Below are positions 1 to 12,800 of a stretch of 64,000 bases of DNA, piece by piece; the first letter of the stretch is position 1, and the number at the start of each line of letters is the position of its first letter. A program made the translations under genes and the position numbers. The notes under the pieces were generated by a model. The model was not told where the DNA came from, did no database searches, and was given only the letters and a program-made list of their open reading frames with translations. Origin of the DNA: Chamaelirium japonicum. Taxonomy: Eukaryota > Streptophyta > Magnoliopsida > Liliales > Melanthiaceae. The stretch spans positions 100,777,472 through 100,841,471 of the forward strand of contig OX393550.1 of NCBI GenBank assembly GCA_947650365.1, given 5' to 3'.

Positions 1-2879
1 CCAAACTTATCGGGAGAGTAGGCATATCTGTCAGGAGGGTGATGTTCGCGCGCAGGGTAGTGCCGAACAGGATCAAGATCCGCGACTGGAGAGGAGGAAG
101 CAACAGCACAGACGAGGGAGTACTAGTGTAAACCGACTCGGGAGGAGAAGCAGCAGAGCGACGAACATAGACACGCGTGACAGGTAGTGGTAGTGGTGGT
201 GATGGAGGTGGAAGAGGAGACTTGAGAGGGGAGGGTGGAGGTGGTGAGGGTGGTGGAGACTCAACTGGAGAAGGCACAACCAACGGTGCGGGAGCAAGAT
301 ACGAATGTAAAAGGGGAATGGTGAGAGGTAGTGGAGACGTGGACGGTGATGTAGGCGATGAGGAAAGATCTCAGGACTCGGTGGAAAAGTACAGGACATC
401 CTCGACAAAAGAGACGTGACGAGAGACATAAATCCGGCGAGCCAAGGGATCGTAGTATCGATAGCCCTTGTGTTCCTGACTGAGCCCCAATTGAACACAC
501 CTAACCGATCGAGCAGAGTTTGGTGCGCTCATGTAGAGGGAGGAGGACAAAGCACGTACACCCAAAGGTGCGAAGACGGGAGTAGTCGGGAGATGTGGAG
601 TGAAGTCAATCGTATGGGGTAACCCCAGAGAGGGTGGAGGACGGAGTGATGTTGATAAGGTGAATTGTTGTCAGAACAGCCTCGGCCCAGTAGGAATATG
701 GAATAGAAGCAGACAGAAGTAGAGCACGTGCTGTATCAAGGACATGGTGATGCTTCCGCTCGGCTACGTCGTTATGTTCATGGGTGTGGGGGCACGATTG
801 TTGGTGAATGGTGCCGTGAGTCAGAAAGATCTCATGCATCTCAGAGGAGAGATTCTTGGGCACAATCAGACCTGAAGTTCTTGATATGTCTACCAAACTG
901 GGTATGGATCATGGCGATGAATGTTTGGTAGATATGGGGAATCTCAGAGTGACGGTGCATGAGATAGACCGAGGTGCATTTGGAGTAGTCGTCAATAAAA
1001 CTTATATAATATAAAAAACCAAAAAATAAGGCAACCGGAGCAAGACCCCAACTGTCAGAATGCACTAAATCAAAGGGGTAACAGATTGGGAAGCACTGGC
1101 TGAAAATGGCCAAGCCAGATCTTTGCCAATCTACAACCCGTACAGACAGAGAGAGGAGAGAAGGACACACGACCCAAAGCGCCTGAACGGAAAACGCTTT
1201 TGAGTCGATCACTGGACAAATGATCTAGCCTTCTGTGCCACAAGTCCGCATCAGAGGCGACTGACATAACTGACTCAACAGAAACAGGGAAAACATGGAG
1301 ATGGTCTAGCTGGTAAAGTCTTCCCGTCTTACGGCCTAGCCCAATCCTCCATCCCATCCGCGAATCCTGCACAACACAAGTAGAGGAGGTAAAGGTGACA
1401 GTCAGTCCAGAATCACAGAGAGAATTGATAGAGATCAGATTAATGATAAGAAGAGGAGCATGATGAACATGAGGTAGGGTCAGGTAACCAGTGGAGTCTG
1501 AGGTAGGAGTGATAGATCCACACTGCGGAATAGGTACGAGAGTCCCATCCGCAGTGCGGACCTCCATGTGGGCAGGAGCAGGAGCATAGTCTGTGAGCAC
1601 AGTGGAGTCATAGGTGAGACGATAGGAAGCACCCGAATCAAAAATTCAAGGGACAGCAGTACCAAAGGTGGTGGACAGGCTGTGAGCAGTCGGGGAGCCG
1701 GCGGAGGTTAGGTGACAAAAAAGAAGCTCCTCGAGGCGTTGGAGACGGTCCGGCTCAAGCTGAGAAGGTGCAGTGGTAGCAGTGGGGGACGCCGAAGTCT
1801 CTATAGTAGCAGCAGCGCTACCAAAGTGATGGAAGGACTGACCACGTCCACGACTTCGTCTACCTCGACTTTCGCATTGATCATCACGAGAAGTAGGAAC
1901 CCAGCATGGTGCTCTCTCATCCGGACCCTATCGGGGATTGCGTGGAGGACGTGTGGGACATTCACGCTTCATGTGACCGGGCTCCTTGCAATAATGACAT
2001 AATACAGGCTCGTTGGAGAAGCCGGCTGCCAAGACGTTGTCTAATCCAGGAACATGTGGAGGAGGACGAGTACCCTGAGTCTGAAGGCAAGTCTCCTCAT
2101 CTACCAAGGCGAGCAGGGCATCCTCTAGCCGAGGGAGTGGTTCACGGTGCAAGAGCTTAGTAGCGATGAGAGCGAAGTTCGGCCAAAGCGCTGCTAGGAA
2201 CTGGTATAGATGGCCCTTATCAAGGTAGCGCTGGAAATCCCTAGAGCGTGGGCAAGCACACCGCTCAAGGATCAGAGAGTCTAGCTCATGCCAGTAGGCA
2301 CTCATCAGGCTGAAGAAATCTTGGATCGTACGCTCCCCCTGACGAGCAGACTAAGAGTCACAGATAAGTTGATGCTGACGTGCACCGTCGCGCGGGAGAA
2401 ACCGATCCCGGAGATACTCCCACATCGCGTGCACGCTGTAGGAAGGCGGCCGATGGGATTAAGGAGCAGACGAGCAATAGAGTCCAGGAGATAGGCTCGG
2501 ATGGCCTGATCGTGGTGACACCATGTGAGGGCAGCATCCACGGCTGCTATGGCAGTAGCCATGGCGGCAGCAGCAGCATCAGCAGAGGACTCGGTGCTAG
2601 TGGCGGTGCGACTGGTGATCGAGGAGGCATCCGGAGGCAGGTCATCACCTGTGATGTGACCCCACATATCGCGACTGGAGAGCGTGGCCTCGACGGTGAG
2701 CAACTAATCAGGCCAGTCGTTGGCCGAGGTCAGCAGAAAGGTGATCACTTTCAGCGGTAGAGAGATGGTGACGATGGAAGGCACAGGAGATCGGGGGGTG
2801 CTGCGGGCTGTGGGTCACGACAGGGGGGCTGCGGGCTGCAGGTGATGACAGGGGGGGGGGTGCAGATGGAGACAGGGGG

Positions 2880-3130
2880 CGGCGGGTGAAGGTGGAGGTA
2901 GGGAGGCGGCGGGTGAGGGAGGGAGGCCGGGGGTTGAGCACGGGGTCGGAGGAGGGAGCGGGGGTAGGGGCGCTGCGGGAGGCCGGAGGGAGGGGGGCGC
3001 TGTGGGAGGCCGGAAGGGGGGGTGCTGCGGGAGGCCGGAGGGAGGGGGGGGGGGGGGGGTGCAGCGAGAGGCCGGAGGGAGGTGGGTGGTGCTGCGAGAG
3101 GCCGAAGGAAGCGGGGGGAGGCCGGATGGA
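2880..3130 (-). repeat. G-rich leader minisatellite of Copia A copy 1
   Basis: Imperfect direct repeats with a core like GGAGGCCGGAGGGAGG lie between the primer site and gag. They open proline- or glycine-rich frames on both strands, which I regard as chance readings of the repeat and not genes. Confidence 0.75.
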
Positions 3131-3219
3131 TCAGAGGAGGGAGATCGGAGCCGGAGATGGCTGCTGTTGTCATCGTCGTCATCGTCGGCGCGCGAGAGAA
3201 CCCTAGATCTCTGATACCA

Positions 3220-3358
3220 TGTTAGGAGATGACGGCTAGGGTTTGGAGAGAATGGAATTGTCTCTATTGAGGGACTCAAGCCCTATATATATGTACATGA
3301 ATACACAAGCAACCCGACCCGACTGTACATAAAACCCGACTCGGTATATACATTAACA
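3220..3358 (-). repeat. 5' LTR of Copia A copy 1
   Basis: About 139 bp with TG...CA ends in element orientation, nearly the same as the LTRs at 4404, 21301, 21453 and 30394. Such short LTRs are unusual for an autonomous Copia element. Confidence 0.92.
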
Positions 3359-3668
3359 AAGTCACTACAAGAAAGTCCTAAACCCAGGGAAAAGATAATA
3401 TGAATGTGACTAGTAAAGAAATTGTAAGCAGAGTAGTTGTAATGGATTTTGACTTCTTTCATGTAGTCTAACAGAATTATAGAGAAATTTTCTAGACTAA
3501 CATGATTATCAGGATAATCAATGTTGTACACTGTTTTTTTAATTGATTGAACTGCTCGAAAGCCTTCTTCTAAGGATAAATTCTAGTGTTTACAGTAGTA
3601 AGGCATGTCCTTCCTACTAAGGTTTCTGCCATATGAATTCTTGACCACCTAACAAGTTTTTGGTTTAG
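3359..3668 (+). other. NF-YA intron remnant
   Basis: AT-rich sequence between the Copia A LTR and an NF-YA exon. It ends in a T-rich tract and an AG acceptor at 3667-3668. Nothing else is visible. Confidence 0.6.
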
Positions 3669-3965
3669 ACCACAAGGATTTGGGGGAAGGTCAGAAAACA
3701 CAGCAACATTCTGCTAGCATCTCTCTACAATCATCACCACCTGAATACCAAGGTCATATTGGACTGGGACTTGGTCAATCTGTGGTAGGTTTTATTTTTT
3801 ACCATGCTATTATAATTTTATCATATTTATCATCCCCACATGATTTCTATAAGTTGAAATCATCATATGTTTTGAGTGTTGTAAATGTTGTTGCAGGTTT
3901 TCTCAAATTATTCTTATGTTGATCAGAGTTATGCCCTATTTGCAACTTCTGGAGCCCAAGCAACG
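3669..3965 (+). CDS. NF-YA: NF-YA (CCAAT-binding subunit A), upstream exons
   Basis: Two exons of the A subunit of nuclear factor Y, the heterotrimer that binds CCAAT boxes. Exon 3669-3784 reads HKDLGEGQKTQQHSA... and ends in PEYQGHIGLGLGQSV, the conserved segment of plant NF-YA proteins ahead of the core. It has an AG acceptor at 3667-3668 and a GTAGGT donor at 3785. Exon 3897-3965 (23 codons) reads VFSNYSYVDQSYALFATSGA, matching the plant pattern of a Tyr-rich segment ending in GAQ, with a donor at 3966. The phases join cleanly (116 bp ending on a codon boundary, then 69 bp). The start codon and earlier exon(s) must lie upstream, beyond the Copia copy at 1-3358. The next coding exon is 19.4 kb downstream at 23373. 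Confidence 0.88.
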
Positions 3966-4200
3966 GTTGGTTTCTCTTTGCTTATTTCAACAGCTGATCG
4001 TTTCTTTAAAATAGTATCTTCTAAATGTTTATATCATTGCGAGTAAATATATCATTTTTATGGACTTGATATTTTTGAAGCGTTTTGTTTGTTACCGTTG
4101 GGCGTTGGTAAAGTGTATGTTTCATAAAAGAAGAAAGTAAATTATTACACGAAATAGTTAGAATTATTTTTGTTATGGCTTTTTGACCTATTATTAAATA

Positions 4201-4340
4201 GAATTTTAACTTGTTGGATGACAGAGTTCCAAAATAAATTTAAACTTATTGGATGATAGAGTTCAAAAATAGAATTTAAACTTATTGGACGACAGTTCCA
4301 AAATAAATTTAAATTTATTGGATGGTAGAGTTCTGAAAGT
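4201..4340. repeat. AT-rich tandem repeat in NF-YA intron
   Basis: Four imperfect units of about 36 bp, each containing a version of TTATTGGATGATAGAGTTC. The rest of 3966-4403 is featureless AT-rich intron. Confidence 0.75.
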
Positions 4341-4403
4341 AATGATTCTCATGGAGTCAACCATTTTGTGCATTGACTTTCTTCTCTTATTTTACATTAC
4401 ACT

Positions 4404-4543
4404 TGTTAGGAGATGACGGCTAGAGTTTGGAGAGAATGGAATAGCTCTTCATTAGGGGACCAAGCCCAATATATAAGTACATTATTACATAACGAACCCG
4501 ACCCAACTGTACATAAAACCCGACCCATCTATATACATTAACA
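4404..4543 (-). repeat. 3' LTR of Copia A copy 2
   Basis: 140-bp LTR followed by a purine-rich tract in element orientation (about 4544-4556). Confidence 0.92.
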
Positions 4544-4677
4544 CTCCCCCTCAAACTCACGGTGGATCATATACCGAGAGTTTGCTGATAAAATGCCAGA
4601 AGCGAGCAATTGTCAGGGGCTTCTTGAGGAAGTCAGCAGTCTGCTCCATCGAGTGAATGAATGACAAGAAGATGGTG

Positions 4678-5389
4678 TAAGTGAGAAACTCCTGGCGTAT
4701 CGGAGTTTAACTCAGTTTCGGCGAAGTCGGAGTGCGAAAAGAGGCTTGGAGCGGAGGCTTTGGGCGTGCCCAGAAGAGGGCTGGCGCCTTTGGTGCCAGG
4801 TGTATGGCGCCCAGTCACCGACGAGCACCACCTCCTCTGGTTGGCGCCCTGAGCGCCAATCTCGCGACGGGGTCTACTCTGAGCTACAGGTTGGCGCCCT
4901 GGGCGCTAGGCACGATACGTGCCCGCGTTGGACGCGTTTTTTGCACGGTTTTGTAGGGGTTAAAATAGGGTTTTAACCCTAAACTTTGAAAGGTGGTCAT
5001 TGCGTTTGACGAATCGTTTTAGGGTCTTTCTTCGAGCTTCTCGCTTGTGTTTGAGAGACGAAGAAGATCTTGGATCTTGCGAGGAGATTGATCTCCTTGA
5101 GATCTGGTGGAGCAAGGAAGAAAAAAAGGGTTGTAAACTCCAAGATCTAATTCCATTGCTTCAAGGGCGGTGACCAACACCCGATGAGGTAGGGATTTCC
5201 GAACTGCGTGATCAAATATCTTTGTGTCATGTGGATTGTTTCTTTACTCTATTTTCTCTATGATTATTGGATCGTTCTTTGTGGATTCGATCATTCTCTT
5301 TGGATCGTCGAAGATCCAAAAACCTTAGATCGCTTCCGCGAGCGTGAGGCGGCGGATCGAGACCTCATCTGAGGTGTTCCGCGCCAACA
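4678..5389 (+). repeat. 5' LTR of Copia B
   Basis: About 712 bp, ending GCGCCAACA just before the primer site. The exact left edge is uncertain by about ten bases because this end differs from the 3' LTR. Confidence 0.85.
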
Positions 5390-8300
5390 ACTGGTATCAG
5401 AGCAAAGGTTTTGGAGGGCTTTGCGTCTGATCTGTCAGAGATGTCCGAAGAGAAGACCACCATGGGTAGCATGAAGTTAATCTCAATCCGTTCGACGGGA
5501 AGACCAATTTCACGTTGTGGCAAAGGAAGATGAGGAATATCATGATACATCAAGATCTCCTCATGTACATTATGGGCAAATAGCATGCACCGAAGGAGAC
5601 GACGGCTGAAACCTGGGCGAAAGCCGATTAGAAGGCGATGAGTCCATAGAGCTTCATCTGTCGGATAAAGTCATGTCCAGTTTCATGGAGGAAACATCGG
5701 TTAAAGACATTTGGGATAAGTTGCAGTCGCTGTACATGGGAAAATCCCTCTCGAACAGATTATTCTTGAAGGATGAACTATACGATTTGTGTATGAATGA
5801 AGATGGGGATCTGATGCAACACCTGAACCGGTTCAACTGGTGTATTTTAGATCTTCTGCGGGTCGAGGTGAAGTATGAGAAAGACGACAATTCACTGCTT
5901 TTACTGCAGTCTCTTCCACCGTCTTACAAGCACTTCATGACAACCCTGATGTTCGGCAAGGAGACTCAAGTTTGAGGAGGTTGTCCAGGCGATCATTTCC
6001 CATGCAAAGATGTGCAAGAATACGGGAGAAGATGCGAAGGGTGTGGGACTCGTTGTAAAGAGCTCTCATGAGCACCAAGGCCGATCGAAGGACAGGCATG
6101 CCAGAAGCCAGAGCCGGGATAAGAGCCGTTCGATGTCCAAGGGACGATCGAAGAATCTAAAGTGCTTTTACTGCGGGAAGAAAGGCCACGTCAAGAGACA
6201 TTGCTTCGAGTTGCAAGACGAGACGAAGGAGAAGGGGAAGAAGACGGAGAACTCTGACACAGCGGGTGTCGTTTTGTAGAACGGCGATGCGAGTTGCTCT
6301 TCGTATCTGTAGGTAAATCCTCAGTCAATCCTTGATAGTGGTTGTACGTTCCATATGTGTGCAAACATGGATAGATTCGATACATATGAGGAGAAAAATT
6401 GCGGCGAAGTTCTTATGGGGAACAACGCCTCCTGCAAGGTGGTAGGCATGGAAACAGTTAGATTGAAGATGAATGACGATACGATTCGTTCGCTCGGGAG
6501 CGTAAGACATGTTCCAACTCTCAAGAAGAACTTTATTTCCTTGGGTACTCTGGATGCAAATGGGTACGCTTACTCATCGGGAGATAGGAAGTTTAAGGTT
6601 ACTAAGGGATCACTGGTGGTAATGAGAGGAGAGAGACAGGCGAGCAATCTATACAGATTGTCTGGGAGTACAGTCTTGGGTGGAGCGACAGTCTCCACAA
6701 ACGTCAGTTCAGAGCGAGATCCGGTTTTGCTATGGCATCAGAGGTTGGGCCACATGAGTGAAAATGGGTTGCAGAAACTACACAGAAGGAAGCTGCTGAA
6801 AGGTGTAGGCGAGTGCAAATTGGAGTTGTGCCGATCATGCATCATGGGGAAGCAGTCCAAGGTTTCGTTCAAGTTGGCTTCTACTGAGAAAAGGGCGAAG
6901 GGCGCTCTTGACTACATTCACTCCGATGTTTGGGGACCGGCTCCGACTCGTTCGCATGGTGGAGCACGGTGCTATATCACGTTCCATGATGATTACTCCT
7001 GGAAGGTTTGGGTCTACTTCATGCGTGAGAAATCCGAGGTGTTTGATAAGTTCAAAACTTGGAAGACAGAGGTGGAAAACCTGACGGGGAGGAAGATCAA
7101 GTACTTGAGGAGCGACAACGGAGGTGAATATAAGGATGGAAGGTTCATCAAGTTTTGTCTACAGGAGGGCATTGTCAGGCACTTCACAGTGAAGAAGACC
7201 CCTCAGTAGAATGGCGCTACAGAAAGGATGAACATAACTCTCATGGAGAAAAAGAGGTACATGCGAGTGCATGCAAATCTGCCCGTGTCCTTTTAGGTAG
7301 AGTCGATTAACCATACGTGCTATTTGGTTAATAGATCTCCCTCGAAGCTACTAGAATTCAAGTGTGCCGAGGAGGTATGGTCTGGGAAAGACTTGGATTA
7401 TTCTGCGATAAAGGTGTCCGAATGCAAGGCATTTGCTCTCATCCCGAGCGATGAGAGGAACAGTTGAAGCCAAAGTCGCAGGAGTGCCTGTTCCTGGGCT
7501 TTGAACGAGGTGTGAAGGGCTTCAAGTTGTGGGATCCGAAGAACCGGAAGAAGATCGTCAGCAGAGATATTATCTTTGAAGAGATGATAAGTTCCAGGTG
7601 GGTTCTCAGGAAAAAGAAGGATATGCAGAATGAAGACCCAAAGTTCAAGGCACATTTGGTTGTAAAGGGGTTTGCTCAATGGGAAGGAATTGACTATGAG
7701 GAGATCTTCTCTCCCGTAGTCAAGCATACCTCTATTAGACTGCTACTGGCTCAGGTTGCTCATCATGATATGGAGGTAGAGCAGATAGACGTGAAGATGG
7801 CATTTCTTCACGGGGATCTCGATGAGGAGATCTACATGTCACAACCGGACAGGTTCATTTAAGAAGGTAAGGAGAACCACATGTGCAGACTGAAGAAGTC
7901 GATCTACGGACTCAAGCAGTCACCGAGGCAGTGGTACAAGTGCTTCGACTCGTTTATGGTACCAATCGGTTACTCGAGGGGGATGAATGACTGTTGCATC
8001 TACACTCGCACCTTTGAGGATGGAGAGGATATGACATTGATGCTCTATGTAGACGATATGCTCATTGCATGTCGTGACAAGAGCAAGATAGTCGAACTCA
8101 AAGAGATGCTAAGTAGGGAGTTCGAGATGAAGGATCTCGGGAATACGAGGAAGATTCTCGGCATGGAGATCAGGAGAGACAAAAAGGTCGGGAAGCTCTG
8201 GCTGTCTCAAGGAACCTATATCCAAAAGGTTCTTGAGAGGTTTGAGATAAAGGATGCAAACCTAACCTCTACTCCATTGGCTTCACACTTTGTTCTAGGC

Positions 8301-9047
8301 AAGAGGCAGTGTCCTACGACGGAGAAGGAGATCCAGGACATGCAGAAGACACTATACGCCAGTGCGGTAGGATGTCTTATGTATGCGATGGTTTGCACGA
8401 GGCTGGATCTGGCATAGGCGGTGAGCGTCGTGTCCAGATTCATGTCGAATCCGGGGAAGGTCCATTGGCAGGCGATCAGGTGGATCTTAAGGTACTTGAA
8501 AGGCAGTGCGGACAAAGGGATCTTATTTACCAGGCAAAAGGGAGTGATCAGTATCACGGGATATTCTGATTCAGACTATGCAGTGGATCTTGACGGGAGG
8601 TCTACCATAGGATACGTGTTCACATATGGAGGAGGACCAGTCTGCTGGAGGTCTATGCTACAGTCGGTGACGGTGCTCTCCATTACCGAGGCAGAGTATA
8701 TGGCTGCAAAGGAGGCTATCTGGTTGAAGTGCCTAGCTGGCGAATTGGGACTGAGTCAGAGTTCAGTTACGGTACAGTGCGATAGTCAGAGTGTGATTTG
8801 TTTGGCAAAAAATCTGGTCTTCCATGCAAGGACGAAGCACATCGACATCAGGTATCATAGGATCAGGGACTGACTGGATGATGGTGAGTTCGAGATAAAG
8901 AAGGTTCACATGGATGAGAACGCTTTAGATTTTCTCACGAAGCTAGTTACCAGGGAGAAGTTTGAGCATTGCTCAAGCTTGCTCAAACTTGTCTCCTGCT
9001 AGTGCAGTAGAAAGCACCTCGCCACCTGAGATGCGATGGGGGCGAGT

Positions 9048-9830
9048 TGAAACTCGCCAAGGTGGAGGTTCGTTGGAACGGGAGCATTAACCGAAAGTTC
9101 ACCAGGTGGAGTTTGTCGGAGTTTGGCTCAGTTTCGGCGAAGACGGAGCATGAAAAGAGACTCGGAGCGGAGCCTCTGGGCGTGCCCAGAAGAGGGCTGG
9201 CGCCTTGGGCACCAGGTGTGTCGTGCCTAGTCACTGACGGGCACCACATCCTTTGGTTGGTGCCCTGGGGGCCAGTCTGGGCGCCCAGGGCGCTAATCTA
9301 GCGACGGGGTCTGCTCTGGGCTACAGGTTGGTGCCCTTGGCGGCGCCAGGCACGATACTTGCCCGCGTTGGACGCGTTTTTTGCACGGTTTTGTGGGGGT
9401 TTAAATTGGACTTTAACTCTAAGCTTTGAGAGAGGTGGTCATTGCGTTTGACGGCTCGTTTTAGGTTTTTCTTCGGGCTTCTCGCTTGTGCTTGAGAGAC
9501 TAAGAAGATCTTGGATCTTGCGAGGAGATTGATCTCCTTGAGATCCGGTGGAGCGAGGAAGAAGAAGAGGGTTGTAAACTCCAAGATCTAATTCCATTGC
9601 TTCAAGGGTGGTAACCGACACCCGCAGAGGTAGGGATTTCCGAACTGCGTAATCAAATTTCTTTGTGTCGTGTGGATTGTTTCTTTGCTCTATTTTCTCT
9701 GTGACTGTTGGATTTTTCTTGGTGGATTCGATCATTCTCTTCGAATCGTCAAAGATCCGAAAACCCTAGATCACTTCCGCGAGCGTGAGGCGGCGGATCG
9801 AGACCTCATCTGAGGTGTTCTGCGCCAACA
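9048..9830 (+). repeat. 3' LTR of Copia B
   Basis: About 783 bp, preceded by a purine tract (about 9036-9046) and ending GCGCCAACA at the junction with Copia A RNase H sequence. Confidence 0.85.
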
Positions 9831-12800
9831 TGGCGAACATAGTGACAGTCAATCTCAATATGTTTCGTTCGCTCATGAAAGACCGGGTTGTTAGCAATCT
9901 GTATAGCATTCCGGTTGTCACAAAAGAGAGGAGTGGGCTCAGAGATCACTACTCCCAGTTCTAGAAGGAGGCAGCGAAGCCAGACAATCTCTGCGGTGGT
10001 GGAAGCCATAATCCTGTATTCGGCTTTGGTGTTGGAGCGAGCAACTAACTTATATTTCTTACTACGCTAAGAAATGAGGGAGTCACTAAGAAACACACAG
10101 TAGCCGGTGGTAGAACGGCGAGTAGCAACATCTCCTGCCTAGTCTGCATCGGAGTAGACACGCAGCACTAGCGGAGAGGTGGAAAGGAGAAGCAACTAAT
10201 GGGTGATGGTGCCCCGTAGATAGCGGATGATCCGAAGGACCACTACGTAGTGAACAGAGCGAAGAGCCTGAACAAACTGACTGACAATACCTACAGCATG
10301 AGCAATGTCTGACCTAGTTATAGTGAGATAGACTAGCATCCCAACCAGCCTCTGGTATCTGAAGACGTCCTGGAGAGGCTCACCATCTGTAGAAAGGAGC
10401 TTCAAGTTGAGCTCCATGGGTGTGTTAGTAGTGCGAGAGTCAGTGATAACAGTATGTACAAGGATGTTGGAAATGTATTTCTATTGGGATATCAACAATC
10501 CACGAGCTAACCGAGCAATCTCAAGACCAAGGAAGTAGCGAAGAGAGACTAGATCCTTCATCTCGAACTGACTCAAGAGGTGACACTGAAGGGATGCTAT
10601 GGTAGCACTGTCGTCCCCGGTGATAATCATATCATCCACATACAGAAGCAGAATAGCAAGACCCTGACTGGAGAAGCGAGTGAACAAGGCATAGTTAGAG
10701 TATCGCTCTACAAACCCAGTGACCAGAACTGCACTGTGAAATCGCTCAAACCAAGCACGAGGGACCTGCTTGAGCCCATAGATTTTCCGGCATAGACGAC
10801 AGACGTACCCCGAAGGAGTAGAGATGCCCAGTGGAGGAGCCATATACACCTCTGAGAGGTCACCATGAAGGAAGGCATCCATCTGATAGTGAAGCCACCC
10901 TAGAGCAGCTGCAACAGCTAAAAGGGTACAAACGGTGGTCATCCGAGCAACTAGAGCAAACGTCTCCTCATATTCAATCCCATACTCCTAGGAGAAGCCA
11001 TGAGCAACAAGACGAGCCTTGTGTCGCTTAATGGAACCATCAGGTTGAGTTGCAGCTGATAGGCACCACACCTCAGGGACAAGGAACCAGATCTCAAGTC
11101 TGAGTCCGCTAAAAGGCCTCAAGCTCCACTGTCATGGCCTGTCGCTATTCTAGGTGCAAAACTGTCTCACGGTACGACTGGAGCTCCCGGTAGATATGGA
11201 GAGCAGTAAGAAAGGCCTGGTATAACGGAGAGTAGGAGACAACAGCAGAATATCCAGAGGTGTCAGGAGAAGCAGAGGTAAAAGTAGAGTAGCAAACCTG
11301 TCAAGAAAGTAGCCATATCTGTCAGGAGGGTGTTGTTCGCGTGCAGGGTAGCTCCAAACAGGGCCAGGATCCACAACCAGAGAGGAGGGAGCGACTGCAG
11401 ACGAAGAAGTACCAGTGGAGGCAGTCTTGGTGGGAGTAACTGTGGAGCGCCGAACGTAAACACGCGTGATAGGTGGTAGTGGTTGAGGTGGGGGAGATGG
11501 AGGAGGTGCGGGAGGCATGGTAGGTGGGGGTAGAGGAGGCGGTGAAGAAGGTGGGGGAGTAGACAAAGGGGAGGGCGTAGTAGGGGAAGACGGAGAAAGT
11601 AATGGGAGGGAAAGGAGCAGTGGTAGTGGAGAAGAAAATACAAGCGGCGGTGAAAGAACTTGCGATTCAGTGAAAAAGAACGGGGCATCCTCAACAAAAG
11701 GCGGGAGACACGAATCCGACGAGCCAAGGGATCATAACATCGATAACTTTTGTGCTTCCGACTGAAACCCAAGTGAACACACTTGACAGACTTGGCAGAA
11801 AGTTTATTATACTCATAAGGAGGTAGGAGGACGAAACACGTACACCCAAAGGTACGAAGAAGAGAATAGTTGGGTGGACTGAAGTAGAGACGCTCGTATG
11901 GATTAGTGCCAAAAAAAGAACAGACGATGGAGTAATGTTAATGAGCTGAATATCAGCCATAACAGCTTCAACCCAGTAAGAGTGATGAACCAAAGTAGAG
12001 AGAATGAAAGCTCATGATGTCTGAAGGACATGACGATACTTGCGTTCGGCGACTCCGTTCTGCTCATGGGTGTGGGGACAGGACTGCTGGTAAAGAGTGC
12101 CGTGAGATTGAAGTATCTCACGTATCTCAGAGGAGAGATACTCATTTGCAAAGTCAGATTGAAAGGTCTTGATGCGCCGACCGAATTGGGTATGAAGCAT
12201 AGTGGTGAATATCCGATAAATATGTGGGATCTCAGAATGGTGATGCACAAGATAAACCTAGGTGCATCTCGAGTAATCGTCTATAAAGCTAACATAGTAC
12301 ATAAAACCCAAGAGAGAAACAACAGGCGCAGGACCCCAAATATCATAATGCACTAACTTAAAAAGGGCGGCAGATCGGGAAGCACTAGCAGAAAATAGAA
12401 AAGGTAGATGCGTTGCCAATCTGCAACCCGTACAGACAGAGAGGCGGTAGGACACACGACCCAAAGAGTCCGAATGGAACACGCTTTTTAGTCAATCACT
12501 AGACAAATGACCTAACCTTCTGTGCCACAGGTCAGCATCAGAGGTAACTGACATAACGGACGCAACTGACGAAGGGGAAACATGAAAATGGTCCAGCTGG
12601 TAAAGGCCTGCTTTACGACCCAAACCCATTCCTCTAATCCGTCCGCGAATCCTACACAACACAAGCAGAAGAGGTGAAGGTATAGACAGCCCAGAGTCAC
12701 AAATAGAACTAATAGAAATCAGGTTAATGTTTAGGAGAAGGGCATGATGGACAAAGGGTAAGGCCAGGCGACCAGTGAGATCTGAGATAGTAGTGATGGA

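Larger units (their letters stand above)
1..3358 (-). mobile_element. Copia LTR retrotransposon, family A copy 1 (5' part)
   Basis: This is a fossil Ty1/Copia element on the minus strand. Its 5' LTR lies at 3220-3358 and the body runs left out of the window. Next to the LTR is a primer-binding site complementary to initiator tRNA-Met (TGGTATCAGAGC, minus strand, about 3208-3219). Then come a G-rich leader, a gag region with a CCHC zinc knuckle (about 1900-2700), protease and integrase segments (about 600-1900) and the start of the region between integrase and reverse transcriptase (1-500). The coding frame is broken in many places, roughly ten. It sits in the intron upstream of the first visible NF-YA exon. 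Family assignment rests on LTR identity with three other copies in the window. Confidence 0.9.
4678..9830 (+). mobile_element. Copia LTR retrotransposon, family B, nested in Copia A
   Basis: Full-structure fossil Copia element with 5' LTR 4678-5389, primer site TGGTATCAGAGC at 5392-5403, gag from about 5440 with a zinc knuckle (CFYCGKKGHVKRHC, about 6170-6210), a protease segment around 6330, integrase about 6720-7210 with the HQRLGH motif, reverse transcriptase about 7590-8420 with YVDDM, RNase H about 8560-8870, and 3' LTR 9048-9830. The flanks read TGGTG (4673-4677) and TGGCG (9831-9835), a target duplication with one difference. The coding frame is broken at about seven places. The LTRs differ by roughly a tenth of sites by eye plus indels, more than the LTRs of the element it sits in. 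Confidence 0.93.
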
